From: Aeromicrobium sp. Root495
Lineage (GTDB): Bacteria > Actinomycetota > Actinomycetes > Propionibacteriales > Nocardioidaceae
DNA: 64,000 nucleotides
Assembly (NCBI RefSeq): GCF_001426755.1
Contig: NZ_LMFJ01000001.1
Location: 2,124,601-2,188,600 of the forward strand
Direction of reading: 5' to 3'
Each line of letters starts with the position of its first letter. The stretch's first letter is position 1. Below the pieces are notes generated by a model. It did not search any database. It saw only the letters and a program-made list of their open reading frames with translations, and was not told where the DNA came from. The position numbers and the translations under genes are program-made. This document shows, one piece after another, positions 29,532-37,967 of this stretch.

Positions 29532-29915
29532 GTGACCACGCCCCTGCCCGCCGACCGCTACGGCGCACGCACCCGCCCGCGCTGGCTGTGGTGGGTCGTC
29601 GCCGCCGTGGGCGTCTCGCTCGGCGTCGCGTGGGCGGCCTGGATCGCGTTCCAGCCCCGACCCGTGTCCGCCGTCGTCTGGGGCTACGACGTCGTCAGCA
29701 ACACCCGCACCGACGTCATCCTCGACGTCCGCCGCAGCGACGACGACCCCGTGGAGTGCACGGTCTACGTCCAGGCCGAGGACCACTCGGTCGTCGGCGA
29801 GCGCACCGAGCCGATCGCTCCGAGCGGTACCGAGAAGACCCGCGTGACGGTCAGCGTCGAGACCGAGCGCCGCGGCGTGAACGGCATTCTGCGCACGTGT
29901 GAAACCTCGGACTGA
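29532..29915 (+). CDS. DUF4307 membrane protein (Rv1081c-like), 127 aa
   Basis: One N-terminal membrane helix (WLWWVVAAVGVSLGVAWAAW) is followed by an extracytoplasmic beta-domain with VWGYDVVSNTRTDVILDVRR and paired Cys in VECTVYVQAE / ILRTCETSD. It sits between mca/SDR and greA, the same neighbourhood as Rv1080c-Rv1082. GTG 29532 is preferred because CAGACT lies 7 nt upstream; a GTG at 29526 would add two residues. The function is unknown. Confidence 0.82.
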   Translation: MTTPLPADRYGARTRPRWLWWVVAAVGVSLGVAWAAWIAFQPRPVSAVVWGYDVVSNTRTDVILDVRRSDDDPVECTVYVQAEDHSVVGERTEPIAPSGTEKTRVTVSVETERRGVNGILRTCETSD

Positions 29916-29919
29916 GTGC

Positions 29920-29957
29920 TAGCCTCGTTGTTTCACCCCGGGCATCGGCCCGGGGTG
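29920..29957 (+). promoter_or_regulatory. greA promoter with hairpin at the mRNA 5' end
   Basis: The extended -10 TGCTAGCCT (hexamer 29920-29925) predicts a transcript starting around 29932. A perfect 10-bp stem with 4-nt loop (CACCCCGGGC-ATCG-GCCCGGGGTG, 29934-29957) would then be the very 5' end of the leader, 23 nt before the ATG. It could stabilise the mRNA, attenuate it, or terminate the upstream gene. Confidence 0.55.
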
Positions 29958-29980
29958 CCGTACGTGGAAGGAGCCTCAGG

Positions 29981-30481
29981 ATGACGCAGCAGCCCACCGA
30001 GACCATCTGGGTCACGCAGGAGGCCTATGCACGCCTGCAGGAAGAGCTGACCCAGCTCAAGGACGTCGTCATGCCCGACATCACGTCCAAGATCGCCGCC
30101 GCCCGCGAGGAGGGCGACCTCAAGGAGAACGGTGGCTACCACGCCGCCCGCGAGGAGCAGGGCAAGACCGACGCCCGCATCCGCCAGCTCGAGGACCTGC
30201 TCCGACGCTCCGAGGTGGGCGAGAAGCCCGCCGACGACGGCGTCGTCGAGGCCGGCATGAAGGTCACCATCCGCTTCAAGGGCGACACCGACACCGAGAC
30301 GTTCCTGCTGGGCTCGCGCGAGCTCCTCAGCCTCGACAGCGCCGTCGACCTCGACGTCTACTCCCCCACCTCGCCGCTCGGCGCGGCCATCCTGGGCAAG
30401 AAGGCCGGCGACGAGGCGTCCTACGAGACGCCCACCGGTGCCACCATCTCGGTCGAGGTCGTCGAGGCCAAGCCCTTCTGA
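29981..30481 (+). CDS. greA: Transcription elongation factor GreA, 166 aa
   Basis: GreA stimulates transcript cleavage by backtracked RNA polymerase. The N-terminal coiled coil (about 10-80) carries [25 protein letters not shown], including the tip acidic residues. The C-terminal FKBP-like domain ends [20 protein letters not shown]. The length is normal. The ribosome site GGAAGGAG lies 7 nt upstream. A strong terminator follows. Confidence 0.96.
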   Translation: MTQQPTETIWVTQEAYARLQEELTQLKDVVMPDITSKIAAAREEGDLKENGGYHAAREEQGKTDARIRQLEDLLRRSEVGEKPADDGVVEAGMKVTIRFKGDTDTETFLLGSRELLSLDSAVDLDVYSPTSPLGAAILGKKAGDEASYETPTGATISVEVVEAKPF

Positions 30482-30503
30482 CCACGACCCCGCGGAACGA
30501 CGA

Positions 30504-30536
30504 CGGGCCCAGCCGGCACCATGCCGGCTGGGCCCG
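30504..30536 (+). terminator. greA terminator
   Basis: A perfect 14-bp stem (CGGGCCCAGCCGGC / GCCGGCTGGGCCCG) with 5-nt loop begins 22 bases after the greA stop. Confidence 0.85.
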
Positions 30537-30565
30537 CCCCGTCTCGGCGTGGCCCACCTCACCTC

Positions 30566-30592
30566 AGGGGACCGTCAGGGGTCCCCTAGACT
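30566..30592 (+). promoter_or_regulatory. Inverted repeat overlapping the -10 of the carboxylase promoter
   Basis: AGGGGACC-N6-GGTCCCCT (30566-30587) shares its last T with a TAGACT -10 hexamer (30587-30592), so the whole spacer region is palindromic. The GTG start is 35 bases further. A repressor bound here would block polymerase directly. No good -35 is visible. Confidence 0.5.
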
Positions 30593-30626
30593 CGGCAGGC
30601 AGTTCCGCCGCCTCCGAGGAGAGTTC

Positions 30627-32411
30627 GTGAGCAAGCCCCTGAGCAAGGTCCTGATCGCCAACCGTGGAGAGATCGCCGTCCGCGTGATCCGCGCGACGAA
30701 GGACGCCGGCATCGGCAGCGTCGCCGTCTACGCCGAGCCCGACCGTGACGCCCTGTTCGTCCGGCTGGCCGACGAGGCCTACTCCCTCGACGGAGCCACC
30801 CCCGGCGACTCGTACCTGTCGATCGAGAAGATCATCGCGGTCGCGCAGAAGAGCGGTGCCGACTCCGTGCACCCCGGCTACGGCTTCCTCGCCGAGAACG
30901 CCGAGTTCGCCCAGGCCGTCATCGACGCCGGGCTCATCTGGATCGGCCCCCCGCCCTCGGCCATCGAGAACCTCGGCGACAAGGCCAAGGCCAAGCACAT
31001 CGCGCAGAAGGCGAACGCCCCCCTCGCACCCGGCACCAAGGATCCCGTCAAGGACGCCGACGAGGTCGTGAAGTTCGCCGAGGAGTTCGGCCTCCCCGTG
31101 GCCATCAAGGCCGTCTTCGGTGGCGGCGGACGTGGCCTCAAGGTCGCGCGCACCATGGAGGAGATCCCCTCCCAGTACGAGTCTGCCGTCCGTGAGGCCG
31201 TCAGCGCCTTCGGTCGTGGCGAGTGCCTCGTGGAGAAGTTCCTCGACAAGCCGCGCCACGTCGAGACCCAGTGCCTCGCCGACAGCCACGGCAACGTGGT
31301 GGTGGTCTCCACCCGCGACTGCTCGCTGCAGCGCCGCCACCAGAAGCTCGTCGAGGAGGCCCCCGCGCCGTTCCTGAGCGACGACCAGCTCGATCGGCTC
31401 TACACCTCCTCCAAGGCCATCCTCAAGGAGGCGGGCTACGTCGGCGCCGGCACGTGCGAGTTCCTCGTGGCCCGCGACGGCACCATCAGCTTCCTCGAGG
31501 TCAACACGCGCCTCCAGGTCGAGCACTGCGTCTCCGAGGAGGTCACCGGCATCGACCTCGTCCGCGAGATGTTCCGCATCGCGGCCGGCGAGGAGCTGGG
31601 CTACGACGACCCCGAGATCATCGGACACTCCATCGAGTTCCGCATCAACGCCGAGGACGGCGGCCGCGGCTTCCTGCCCGCGCCCGGCACCCTCACCGCG
31701 TGGGAGCCGCCGTCGGGCCCCGGCGTCCGGCTCGACTCCGGCTACGTCAACGGCGAGACCATCCCGGGCTCCTTCGACTCCCTCGTGGCCAAGCTGATCG
31801 TCACCGGCCGCACCCGCGAGCAGGCCATCGAGCGCTCGCGTCGTGCCCTGGGCGAGTTCGTCGTCGACGGCATGCCCACGGTCATCCCGTTCCACCGCGA
31901 CGTCCTCACCGATCCGGCCTACACGGCCCAGAACGAGGACGGCTCGCCCGGCTCGTTCGACGTCTACACGACGTGGATCGAGACCGACTACGACAACCAG
32001 CTGGAGCCCTACTCCGGCGCCTCGGAGAGCGACGAGCCGTCCGAGCGTGAGCGCGTCGTCGTCGAGGTCGGCGGCAAGCGCGTCGAGGTCGTGCTGCCCG
32101 GCGGTCTCGGTGCCGCGGCCGGTCCCGCCGTCGGTGGCGCCAAGAAGCCCAAGCGCAAGGCCGGCGGCGCCGGAGCCGCGGTGAGCGGCGACGCCCTCAC
32201 CTCGCCCATGCAGGGCACCGTCGTGAAGGTCTCCGTCGAGGAGGGCCAGGAGGTCGCCGTCGGCGACCAGGTCCTCGTCATCGAGGCCATGAAGATGGAG
32301 CAGCCCATCAACGCCCACAAGGCCGGCACCGTGACGGGCCTCGAGGCCGAGGTCGGCGCCACGCTCACCTCGGGCGCGGTCATCGCCACCATCAAGGACG
32401 CCGCCGAGTAG
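30627..32411 (+). CDS. Acyl-CoA carboxylase alpha subunit (biotin carboxylase + BCCP), 594 aa
   Basis: This AccA3-type subunit carboxylates its own biotin with ATP and bicarbonate; the carboxyl is then passed to a beta subunit to make malonyl- or methylmalonyl-CoA. It starts [17 protein letters not shown]. The ATP-grasp region has [10 protein letters not shown] and [10 protein letters not shown], and the active site [12 protein letters not shown]. The C-terminal biotinyl domain has the AMKM motif with Lys556. The start GTG 30627 follows GAGGAG. Size and layout match mycobacterial AccA3 (about 600). No beta subunit gene is in the window. Confidence 0.95.
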   Translation: MSKPLSKVLIANRGEIAVRVIRATKDAGIGSVAVYAEPDRDALFVRLADEAYSLDGATPGDSYLSIEKIIAVAQKSGADSVHPGYGFLAENAEFAQAVIDAGLIWIGPPPSAIENLGDKAKAKHIAQKANAPLAPGTKDPVKDADEVVKFAEEFGLPVAIKAVFGGGGRGLKVARTMEEIPSQYESAVREAVSAFGRGECLVEKFLDKPRHVETQCLADSHGNVVVVSTRDCSLQRRHQKLVEEAPAPFLSDDQLDRLYTSSKAILKEAGYVGAGTCEFLVARDGTISFLEVNTRLQVEHCVSEEVTGIDLVREMFRIAAGEELGYDDPEIIGHSIEFRINAEDGGRGFLPAPGTLTAWEPPSGPGVRLDSGYVNGETIPGSFDSLVAKLIVTGRTREQAIERSRRALGEFVVDGMPTVIPFHRDVLTDPAYTAQNEDGSPGSFDVYTTWIETDYDNQLEPYSGASESDEPSERERVVVEVGGKRVEVVLPGGLGAAAGPAVGGAKKPKRKAGGAGAAVSGDALTSPMQGTVVKVSVEEGQEVAVGDQVLVIEAMKMEQPINAHKAGTVTGLEAEVGATLTSGAVIATIKDAAE

Positions 32412-32425
32412 TCCGCAGCGCAGCG

Positions 32426-32461
32426 AGAAGGCCCCCGATCCGCACGGATCGGGGGCCTTCT
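32426..32461 (+). terminator. Terminator after the carboxylase gene
   Basis: A 16-bp perfect stem (starts AGAAGGCCCCCGATCC, 4-nt loop GCAC) lies 15 bases after the stop and faces the convergent gene at 32483. Confidence 0.87.
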
Positions 32462-32482
32462 GCGTGGAGTGGGGGCCGGCGG

Positions 32483-32878
32483 TCAGGCCTTGGGGAGGAC
32501 GTCGGGGACGTCGTCGGGGGCGTGGGTGTCGACCTCGCCGTAGGCCACGCCGGCGGCCCACACGATGAGGGTGACGCAGAGCCACGCCCAGGTGCCCTTG
32601 ATGTCGAAGCCGGTCTCGGGGACGGCGGCGTCGGTGATGGCGAGCGCGGCGGCGGTGAGGACGAGCCCGCCGATGATCGTGTAGCCCCGGGCGAACCGCG
32701 GCACGACCGACATGATCGTGCTTCGCAGCACCACGGCCAGTGCCGTGAACAGCACGACGGCGACGACGAACCAGCCGAGCGTGATGTTGAAGTGGCTGCC
32801 GAGCACGAGGGCGGCGAAGCCCAGCGACAGCGCGTTCGCGAGGGCCGAGAGCGCGAGGGACTTCGCGAGACGAGGCAT
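32483..32878 (-). CDS. Predicted four-helix membrane protein, 131 aa
   Basis: Hydrophobic stretches lie at about residues 10-27, 34-53, 67-88 and 96-112, and the tail is acidic (THAPDDVPDVLPKA). GATACT lies 6 nt before the ATG. No family motif is recognised; size and helix pattern resemble small holin-like or DUF membrane proteins. It is convergent with the carboxylase gene and 24 bp downstream of the amidase-SpoIID gene on the same strand. Confidence 0.65.
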   Translation of the reverse strand: MPRLAKSLALSALANALSLGFAALVLGSHFNITLGWFVVAVVLFTALAVVLRSTIMSVVPRFARGYTIIGGLVLTAAALAITDAAVPETGFDIKGTWAWLCVTLIVWAAGVAYGEVDTHAPDDVPDVLPKA

Positions 32879-32902
32879 GGCGCCAGTATCCCAGAACTCA
32901 GC

Positions 32903-35662
32903 TCAGCTGAAGGAGAACCAGGCCGACTTCAGGCCGAGCCCGAACCGCGCGTCGGGGCCCGACATCCGGATCGTCGTCCTGGACCCGACCAGGGCGAACC
33001 GCGTGACGCGGCCGCCGTCCTCGCCGGTCCCGGTGCGCGAGGTCACCGTGAGCCGCTTGAGCGTGCCGAGCGAGGGATACTTCTTCTCGATCGTCGAGGC
33101 CTTGAGGCTCGTGCTCCAGTCATGGTTGGCGTTGCCGGACCAGCCGTCGTAGGCGTCGACCTTGTCCTTGAGGTAGGGCTCGCTGCCGGCGGCCGAGCGG
33201 CCGCCCGACGAGGAGGAGAACTGGGCCAGCGCGGGCTTGCCCTGATACATCAGGACGAGCCCGGCCGACGTCGAGACGGCCGCGTTCGTGCTCGAGGTCT
33301 CGCCGCCCACCCCGCGGTAGACCTGGCAGGACGTGGTGTCGCAGATGTCGTAGTAGCGCGACGACGTGAGCGAGCGAAGGCCGTACGTCCGGGCCGCGAC
33401 CGACTGGGCCCGCAGCGTCGCGGCGCGCCACGAGGACGGCACCTCGGCAGCGACGACGCCCCGCGTGTACTCCTCGAGACCCAGGACGTTCACGGTGTTG
33501 CGGTCGGCGGAGCCCGCCGTGGGGGGCACCGACCGCAGCGCGCCGCGGTACGAGGCGACCGAGCTGTTCGGGAGGACGAGGCCCAGGGCGCCCGACGACG
33601 CCTCGATCTGGGCGGGACCGGTCCAGGGCGCCACCTTGCCGTACGTGGACCAGGTGCCCTTGACGCGGTACTGGAGGATCGACCGCGACTTCTTGGCCGG
33701 GTCCACCTCGATGCGCCACTGCTCGATCGTGGTGCCGGCGGTGTTCTTCGTGGACAGGGTGCGTCGGGCGTTGGTCGTGACGTTGCGGTAGACCAGCCCG
33801 CTGCGGCTCTTCACGGTCACCGTCGGCGACGTGTCGGCCGAGATGAGCACCCGGATCTTGGCGGACTTCTTCACCAGCGACGTGCCCGGGTAGTAGTACC
33901 GGAGGATGCTCGTGGCCGAGAGGCCCTTGCGGGCCGCTCCCTCCGCGCCGTACTGGCTCATCCCGATCCCGTGCCCGTAGCCGTGGCCCTTCACCGTGAC
34001 GGTGCGGCTCGACGGCACGACGGCACTGTTGACCGTCGGCTTCGTGGTGGTGCCGGCGCTGCCCGTGGAGGTGGTCCCGTACGTGACGGACACCTTCTTG
34101 GTGGCCGACGTGTACGTGATCCGACCACCCTGGAACTTCTGGTAGCCGCCCGTGTCGGTCTTCGTGTAGCTCGCGATAGGCCAGCCCAGCTTGTCGGTCC
34201 AGCGGCCACGGGCGATGTACGCGTTGCGCACCGGCGACAGGACCGCGTAGGCGGTGTCCACGTCCGTGCGCTGCAGGATGTCGGCCTTGTCGAAGACGGT
34301 GCGGTGGCCCCCGGCGACGACCTTCTCCCCGGAGTAGACGGCGCCGGTCGTGCCGTCGCCGAGCTTGTCGTGGAGCCGGCTCGTGGGCGTGTCGTAGTCG
34401 GCGATGTAGTTGGCCACGCGGTCACGCAGGCCCCCCTTGGCCGTGAGCCAGGCATAGCCGTACTTCCCCGGACACGCCGTGCTGACCACGTTGCGGTGAC
34501 CTGCGATGCGGTTGAGCGTCTTGCCGCCGAGCGAGTAGGTGCCCTTGGCCGGGTTGAACGTGGTGGCGAGGCGCCAGCCCACCAGCCGGACCACGGCGTT
34601 CTTCATGGCGTCCGGGACGTGCGCCACGTCGAAGTTTCCCTGGAGGGAGATGCCGGTGGTGTACGTGTTCACGGCGTCGTTGCCGGAGTGGGCAGCGCGC
34701 ACGTTGCGGTCGTAGCCACCGGAACGACCCTCGAAGATCTGGCCGTACTTGTCGACGACGAAGTTGTAGCCGATGTCGCACCAGCCACGCGCCTTCATGT
34801 GATAGCTCTGGTCGGCGCGCATGATGTTGTCGGACTCGGCCTTGGAGTACGAGTTCTTGCCGGCCGTGTGGTGGATGACGACGCCCTTGGTCGTGGCACC
34901 CACGCGGGGCGTGTCGCACGAGTTGGGCTTCGCAGCGCCCCACTGGGCGCGGGTGATGATCTTGGGCACCGGCGTGTAGGCGGGGCTCGTGTCGGCCGCC
35001 GTCACGGCCTGCGCCGTGCCGTCCGCGACGCCGCTCGCCGACAGCGGCGCGAGGGCGCCGGACTGCGTGGCGTCGCCCTCGGACGGCTTGGCGTCGTTGG
35101 CGTCCGCACCGGGGTCGATCGTGGCGATGCGGAGCCCCTCGGGCTGGCCCTCGGAGGCCGAGACGCGGGCGGCGACGCCGTCGGCGCCCTCTCCGATCCA
35201 GTCGGCGTCGGTGCCGTCACGCGGGCTGCCGTCGTCCAGGTGGCCGTCGAACTCGAGCCCGCGCCACGCGGTCCAGGTGCCGTCCTCGCGCGTGCGGATC
35301 TCGACCTTCACGTCCTTCAGCGACGCGTCGGCGTCCCACGTGACGCCCACCATCCTGAAGGACCGGACGCGCGTGGGCTCGAGCTCGGCCACGACCGTGG
35401 CGGCGGAGCCGTCGGCCCTGCCGACGCCCTGCCTCTCGGGCGAGGGCGTTGCGGCCTTGGAGCGGATCGTGGTCGGCACCTCGAGCTGCTCGGTCTTCAC
35501 CGCGGGCGCGGCGGCGGGCGCGACGGCGGCCGGCGCGGAGCCTGCGTCGCCGCCTCCACCGGAGGCCGCCTGGGCCTGGGGAGCGGCCAGGAGGGACACG
35601 GTCAGGAGCGCGCTGCTCAGGACTGCGCACGGTGCCACCGAGAATTGGCGCCGACGAAGCAT
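32903..35662 (-). CDS. Secreted PGRP-type amidase / LGFP / SpoIID fusion protein, 919 aa
   Basis: This is a secreted cell-wall hydrolase. The signal peptide is residues 1 to about 32 (AAPQAQA). An N-terminal beta region spans about 60-185. The zinc amidase (PGRP/Amidase_2) domain is at about 235-420 with ligands in VVIHHTAG (His264/265), AGHRNVVSTACPG (His389, Cys397) and Tyr299. An LGFP-like repeat lies at about 430-525 (DKLGWPIASY ... YQKFQGGRI). A SpoIID-type domain follows to the end: GHGYGHGIGMSQYGA at 559-573, then LEEYTRGVVAAEVPSSW with the catalytic-type Glu and AQSVAARTYGL. The amidase strips stem peptides; SpoIID family members are lytic transglycosylases that act on stripped glycan. 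Both steps in one chain make biochemical sense. Confidence 0.9.
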   Translation of the reverse strand: MLRRRQFSVAPCAVLSSALLTVSLLAAPQAQAASGGGGDAGSAPAAVAPAAAPAVKTEQLEVPTTIRSKAATPSPERQGVGRADGSAATVVAELEPTRVRSFRMVGVTWDADASLKDVKVEIRTREDGTWTAWRGLEFDGHLDDGSPRDGTDADWIGEGADGVAARVSASEGQPEGLRIATIDPGADANDAKPSEGDATQSGALAPLSASGVADGTAQAVTAADTSPAYTPVPKIITRAQWGAAKPNSCDTPRVGATTKGVVIHHTAGKNSYSKAESDNIMRADQSYHMKARGWCDIGYNFVVDKYGQIFEGRSGGYDRNVRAAHSGNDAVNTYTTGISLQGNFDVAHVPDAMKNAVVRLVGWRLATTFNPAKGTYSLGGKTLNRIAGHRNVVSTACPGKYGYAWLTAKGGLRDRVANYIADYDTPTSRLHDKLGDGTTGAVYSGEKVVAGGHRTVFDKADILQRTDVDTAYAVLSPVRNAYIARGRWTDKLGWPIASYTKTDTGGYQKFQGGRITYTSATKKVSVTYGTTSTGSAGTTTKPTVNSAVVPSSRTVTVKGHGYGHGIGMSQYGAEGAARKGLSATSILRYYYPGTSLVKKSAKIRVLISADTSPTVTVKSRSGLVYRNVTTNARRTLSTKNTAGTTIEQWRIEVDPAKKSRSILQYRVKGTWSTYGKVAPWTGPAQIEASSGALGLVLPNSSVASYRGALRSVPPTAGSADRNTVNVLGLEEYTRGVVAAEVPSSWRAATLRAQSVAARTYGLRSLTSSRYYDICDTTSCQVYRGVGGETSSTNAAVSTSAGLVLMYQGKPALAQFSSSSGGRSAAGSEPYLKDKVDAYDGWSGNANHDWSTSLKASTIEKKYPSLGTLKRLTVTSRTGTGEDGGRVTRFALVGSRTTIRMSGPDARFGLGLKSAWFSFS

Positions 35663-35687
35663 GGTGAAGCCGTTCTGTAGAGCCGCT

Positions 35688-35725
35688 GTGACGGGTGTGA
35701 CTGGAGTGACGAACGTTCGATTATG
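35688..35725 (-). promoter_or_regulatory. Promoter/leader of the amidase gene with triple GTGAC repeat
   Basis: Reading the plus strand, GTGAC occurs at 35688, 35697 and 35706, an exact 9-bp period. It is followed by the palindrome CGAACGTTCG (35710-35719) and ATTATG (35720-35725), which is CATAAT on the coding strand and a candidate -10. The repeats therefore lie in the leader between promoter and ATG (35662). Confidence 0.45.
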
Positions 35726-35759
35726 TGCACACGTCCGGGCCCCGGTCCAGCGAAAGTCG

Positions 35760-35800
35760 CTGACCTGCAGAACTACACGCGTGTCATTTGTGCAGGTCAG
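35760..35800 (-). terminator. Interrupted palindrome after the LpdA-type gene
   Basis: Perfect 10-bp arms CTGACCTGCA and TGCAGGTCAG flank a 21-nt spacer that has ACACGCGTGT at its exact centre. It begins 34 bases after the stop of the reductase gene. It is a probable terminator, or an operator for the amidase gene. Confidence 0.55.
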
Positions 35801-35833
35801 AGGCTTGCGACACTCGAACGTTCCCGAGGCGGG

Positions 35834-37204
35834 TCATGCGCCGTGCAGATGGCGGGCGGCCTCCGCGACCGACCCGGAGAGCGACGGGTAGACGGTGAAG
35901 GCGTCGGCCACCTGGTCGACCGTGAGCGAGGCCGAGACGGCGAGGGCGATGGGGTGGATGAGCTCGCTGGCCCGGGGACCCACGACGACACCGCCGATGA
36001 CGCTGCCCGCACCGCGTCGGGCGTAGAGCTTGACGAAGCCGTGGTGGACGCCCTGCATCTTGGCGCGCGCGTTGGCCGCCAGGGGCAGCATGGCGACGTC
36101 GACGTGCAGGCCGCGCTCCTCGATCTGCTTCTGCGAGAGTCCCGCCGTGGCGATCTCCGGCGAGGTGAAGATGTTGCTCGAGATCTTCTCGAGGTCGAGC
36201 GGGTGCACGGCATCGCCGAGGAGGTGGGCCATGGCGATACGACCCTGCTGTGCCGCCACGGAGGCGAGCATGAAGACGCCGGTGCAGTCGCCTGCGGCGT
36301 AGACGCCGCGGGCGCTCGTGCGCGAGACCTTGTCGACCTGGACGAAGCCGCCGTCGTCGAGCGTGACGCCCGCCTCGACGAGGCCGAGGTCGGCGGTGTT
36401 GGGGATGGAGCCCAGGGCGAGCAGGCAGTGCGAGCCCTCGACGGTGCGCCCGTCGGTGAGGGTCACCACGACCCGGTCGCCGTCGCGCTGCACCGAGGCC
36501 ATGCGCGAGGTCCCCAGCACCGTCATGCCGCGCTCGGTGAAGACGTCCTCGATGAGGTTGGCGGCGTCGGGGTCCTCCCCCGGAAGCACGCGGTCGCGGC
36601 TCGAGACGAGCGTGACGCGGGCGCCGAGACCGTTGTAGGCGCTGGCGAACTCCGCACCCGTGACGCCGGACCCGACGACGATCATGTGCTCGGGGAGGTC
36701 GCGCAGGGCGTAGACCTGCTCCCACGTGAGGATGCGCTCGCCGTCGGGCTGGGCGTCGGGGCTCACGCGGGGGTGCGCGCCGGTGGAGACCAGCACGGCG
36801 TCGACCTCGCGCACGTCCTCGGCACCGTCGTGGGGCGTGATGCGGACGGTGGAGGCGTCGACGAGCGACGCGAGACCGGCTACGACCTCGATGCCGCTCG
36901 CGTCGAGGCGGGCGGAGATGTCGGCGGACTGGGCTGCGGCGAGGCTCAGGACGCGGTCGTCGACGATGGCGAGGTCGGCGCGGATCTCGCGGGGGATGTC
37001 GACCCCGAGCTCGGCCGACGACTCCACCTCGGTGAGGAGGTCGGACGTGGCGATGAGGGTCTTGCTCGGGACGCAGTCGGTGAGGACGGTCGAGCCGCCC
37101 AGGCCGTCACGCTCGACGACCGTGACCTCGGCCCCCAGCCGGGCTGCCACCAGGGCTGCCTCGTAGCCGCCGGGTCCGCCACCGATGATCGCTACTCGAG
37201 TCAC
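35834..37204 (-). CDS. LpdA-type NAD(P)H:quinone oxidoreductase (flavoprotein disulfide reductase family), 456 aa
   Basis: This FAD enzyme has the dihydrolipoamide-dehydrogenase fold but lacks its redox disulfide. The FAD motif is GGGPGG at 8-13. In the segment GGSTVLTDCVPSKTL the first cysteine of the CxxxxC pair is Thr39, leaving only Cys44. The C-terminal HxxxxE-type base is absent (HLHGA tail). These features match mycobacterial LpdA (Rv3303c), which reduces quinones. The NAD motif is VVGSGVTGAEFASAY and the second FAD strand VYAAGDCTG. It lies 60 bp downstream of the heme oxygenase on the same strand, so it could supply reducing power, which is inference. Confidence 0.88.
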   Translation of the reverse strand: MTRVAIIGGGPGGYEAALVAARLGAEVTVVERDGLGGSTVLTDCVPSKTLIATSDLLTEVESSAELGVDIPREIRADLAIVDDRVLSLAAAQSADISARLDASGIEVVAGLASLVDASTVRITPHDGAEDVREVDAVLVSTGAHPRVSPDAQPDGERILTWEQVYALRDLPEHMIVVGSGVTGAEFASAYNGLGARVTLVSSRDRVLPGEDPDAANLIEDVFTERGMTVLGTSRMASVQRDGDRVVVTLTDGRTVEGSHCLLALGSIPNTADLGLVEAGVTLDDGGFVQVDKVSRTSARGVYAAGDCTGVFMLASVAAQQGRIAMAHLLGDAVHPLDLEKISSNIFTSPEIATAGLSQKQIEERGLHVDVAMLPLAANARAKMQGVHHGFVKLYARRGAGSVIGGVVVGPRASELIHPIALAVSASLTVDQVADAFTVYPSLSGSVAEAARHLHGA

Positions 37205-37264
37205 GGGACCATCCTCTCATCGTGAGGAGCAGTGGCCCGACCCGAGGCTCGACCGGACCGGGGT

Positions 37265-37939
37265 TCAGCGCGTGCGGCGGAACTCGTCGAGTCGTGCGGT
37301 GAGCTCGGCGAAGATGGCGCCGTTGAGCCCGAAGACCGAGCGGACCTCGTCGACGATGCGCGGACGGTCGACGGCCTCGACGGGGAGGGTGTCGAGCGTG
37401 GCGCGGTAGGCGTCCTTGTACGGCTTGGGCTTGGGGATCTCGCCGAAGGCGTAGAAGGCGACGCCCTCGCCGGGCTGCAGGCCGAACTCGCGCGTGAGCA
37501 GCCGGCCGATGACCTGACCGCCCGAGAGGTCGCCGAGGTAGCGCGTGTAGTGGTGGGCCACGAACAGGACGGGGTCGGTGCGCGACGCCTCGACCTTGGC
37601 GACGTAGGCGTCGACGGCGCGACTGTCGACGGCGGGCCGCTCGCCCTGGGACCAGAAGTCGAGGTCGGCCTCGATGGCCGCCAGCCGATCGAGACGGGGA
37701 TCGATGAGACGCCCGGCCACCGGGTGGTCGGCCAGGTCGGAGGCGACCGACTCGAGCGTGGCGTACACCTCGCGGTACATGGCGAGGTACTGGGCGTAGC
37801 CGGCCTCGCTGACACCCCCGTCGGTGAGCGTGGACATGAAGGCGGAGCCCTCCGCCTCCCGGTGCTCGGCCATCGAGCCCTCGCGCATGAGCGTGGACAG
37901 CGTGGTGCTCTCGGACACCTGCTGGGCGGTGGCGGTCAT
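37265..37939 (-). CDS. Heme oxygenase (HmuO-like, biliverdin-producing), 224 aa
   Basis: This enzyme opens heme with O2 and electrons to release iron, CO and biliverdin. The proximal ligand is His26 in AEHREAEGSAFM. The distal helix reads HHYTRYLGDLSGGQVIGR, with the flexible Gly136/Gly140 and catalytic Asp137. The length fits HmuO of corynebacteria (about 215). It is the last gene of the heme-uptake island, downstream of hmuV, but has its own promoter with an operator-like palindrome. A ribosome site (GGAG) lies 6 nt before the ATG. Confidence 0.94.
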   Translation of the reverse strand: MTATAQQVSESTTLSTLMREGSMAEHREAEGSAFMSTLTDGGVSEAGYAQYLAMYREVYATLESVASDLADHPVAGRLIDPRLDRLAAIEADLDFWSQGERPAVDSRAVDAYVAKVEASRTDPVLFVAHHYTRYLGDLSGGQVIGRLLTREFGLQPGEGVAFYAFGEIPKPKPYKDAYRATLDTLPVEAVDRPRIVDEVRSVFGLNGAIFAELTARLDEFRRTR

Positions 37940-37967
37940 GGCGTGCTCCTCGGTGGGGTGTGCTCAG

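Noticed and set aside
30438-30626. A longer carboxylase start upstream of 30627
   Set aside because: The extra frame runs through the greA terminator and the promoter palindrome and lacks family residues; GTG 30627 has a good ribosome site.
32522-35680. A 1052-codon plus-strand frame opposite the amidase-SpoIID gene
   Set aside because: The minus-strand protein has signal peptide, zinc ligands and domain motifs; the plus frame has none.
35710-35823. The two GAACGTTC palindromes as LexA SOS boxes
   Set aside because: Actinobacterial LexA boxes have GAAC and GTTC separated by four bases; here there is no spacer.
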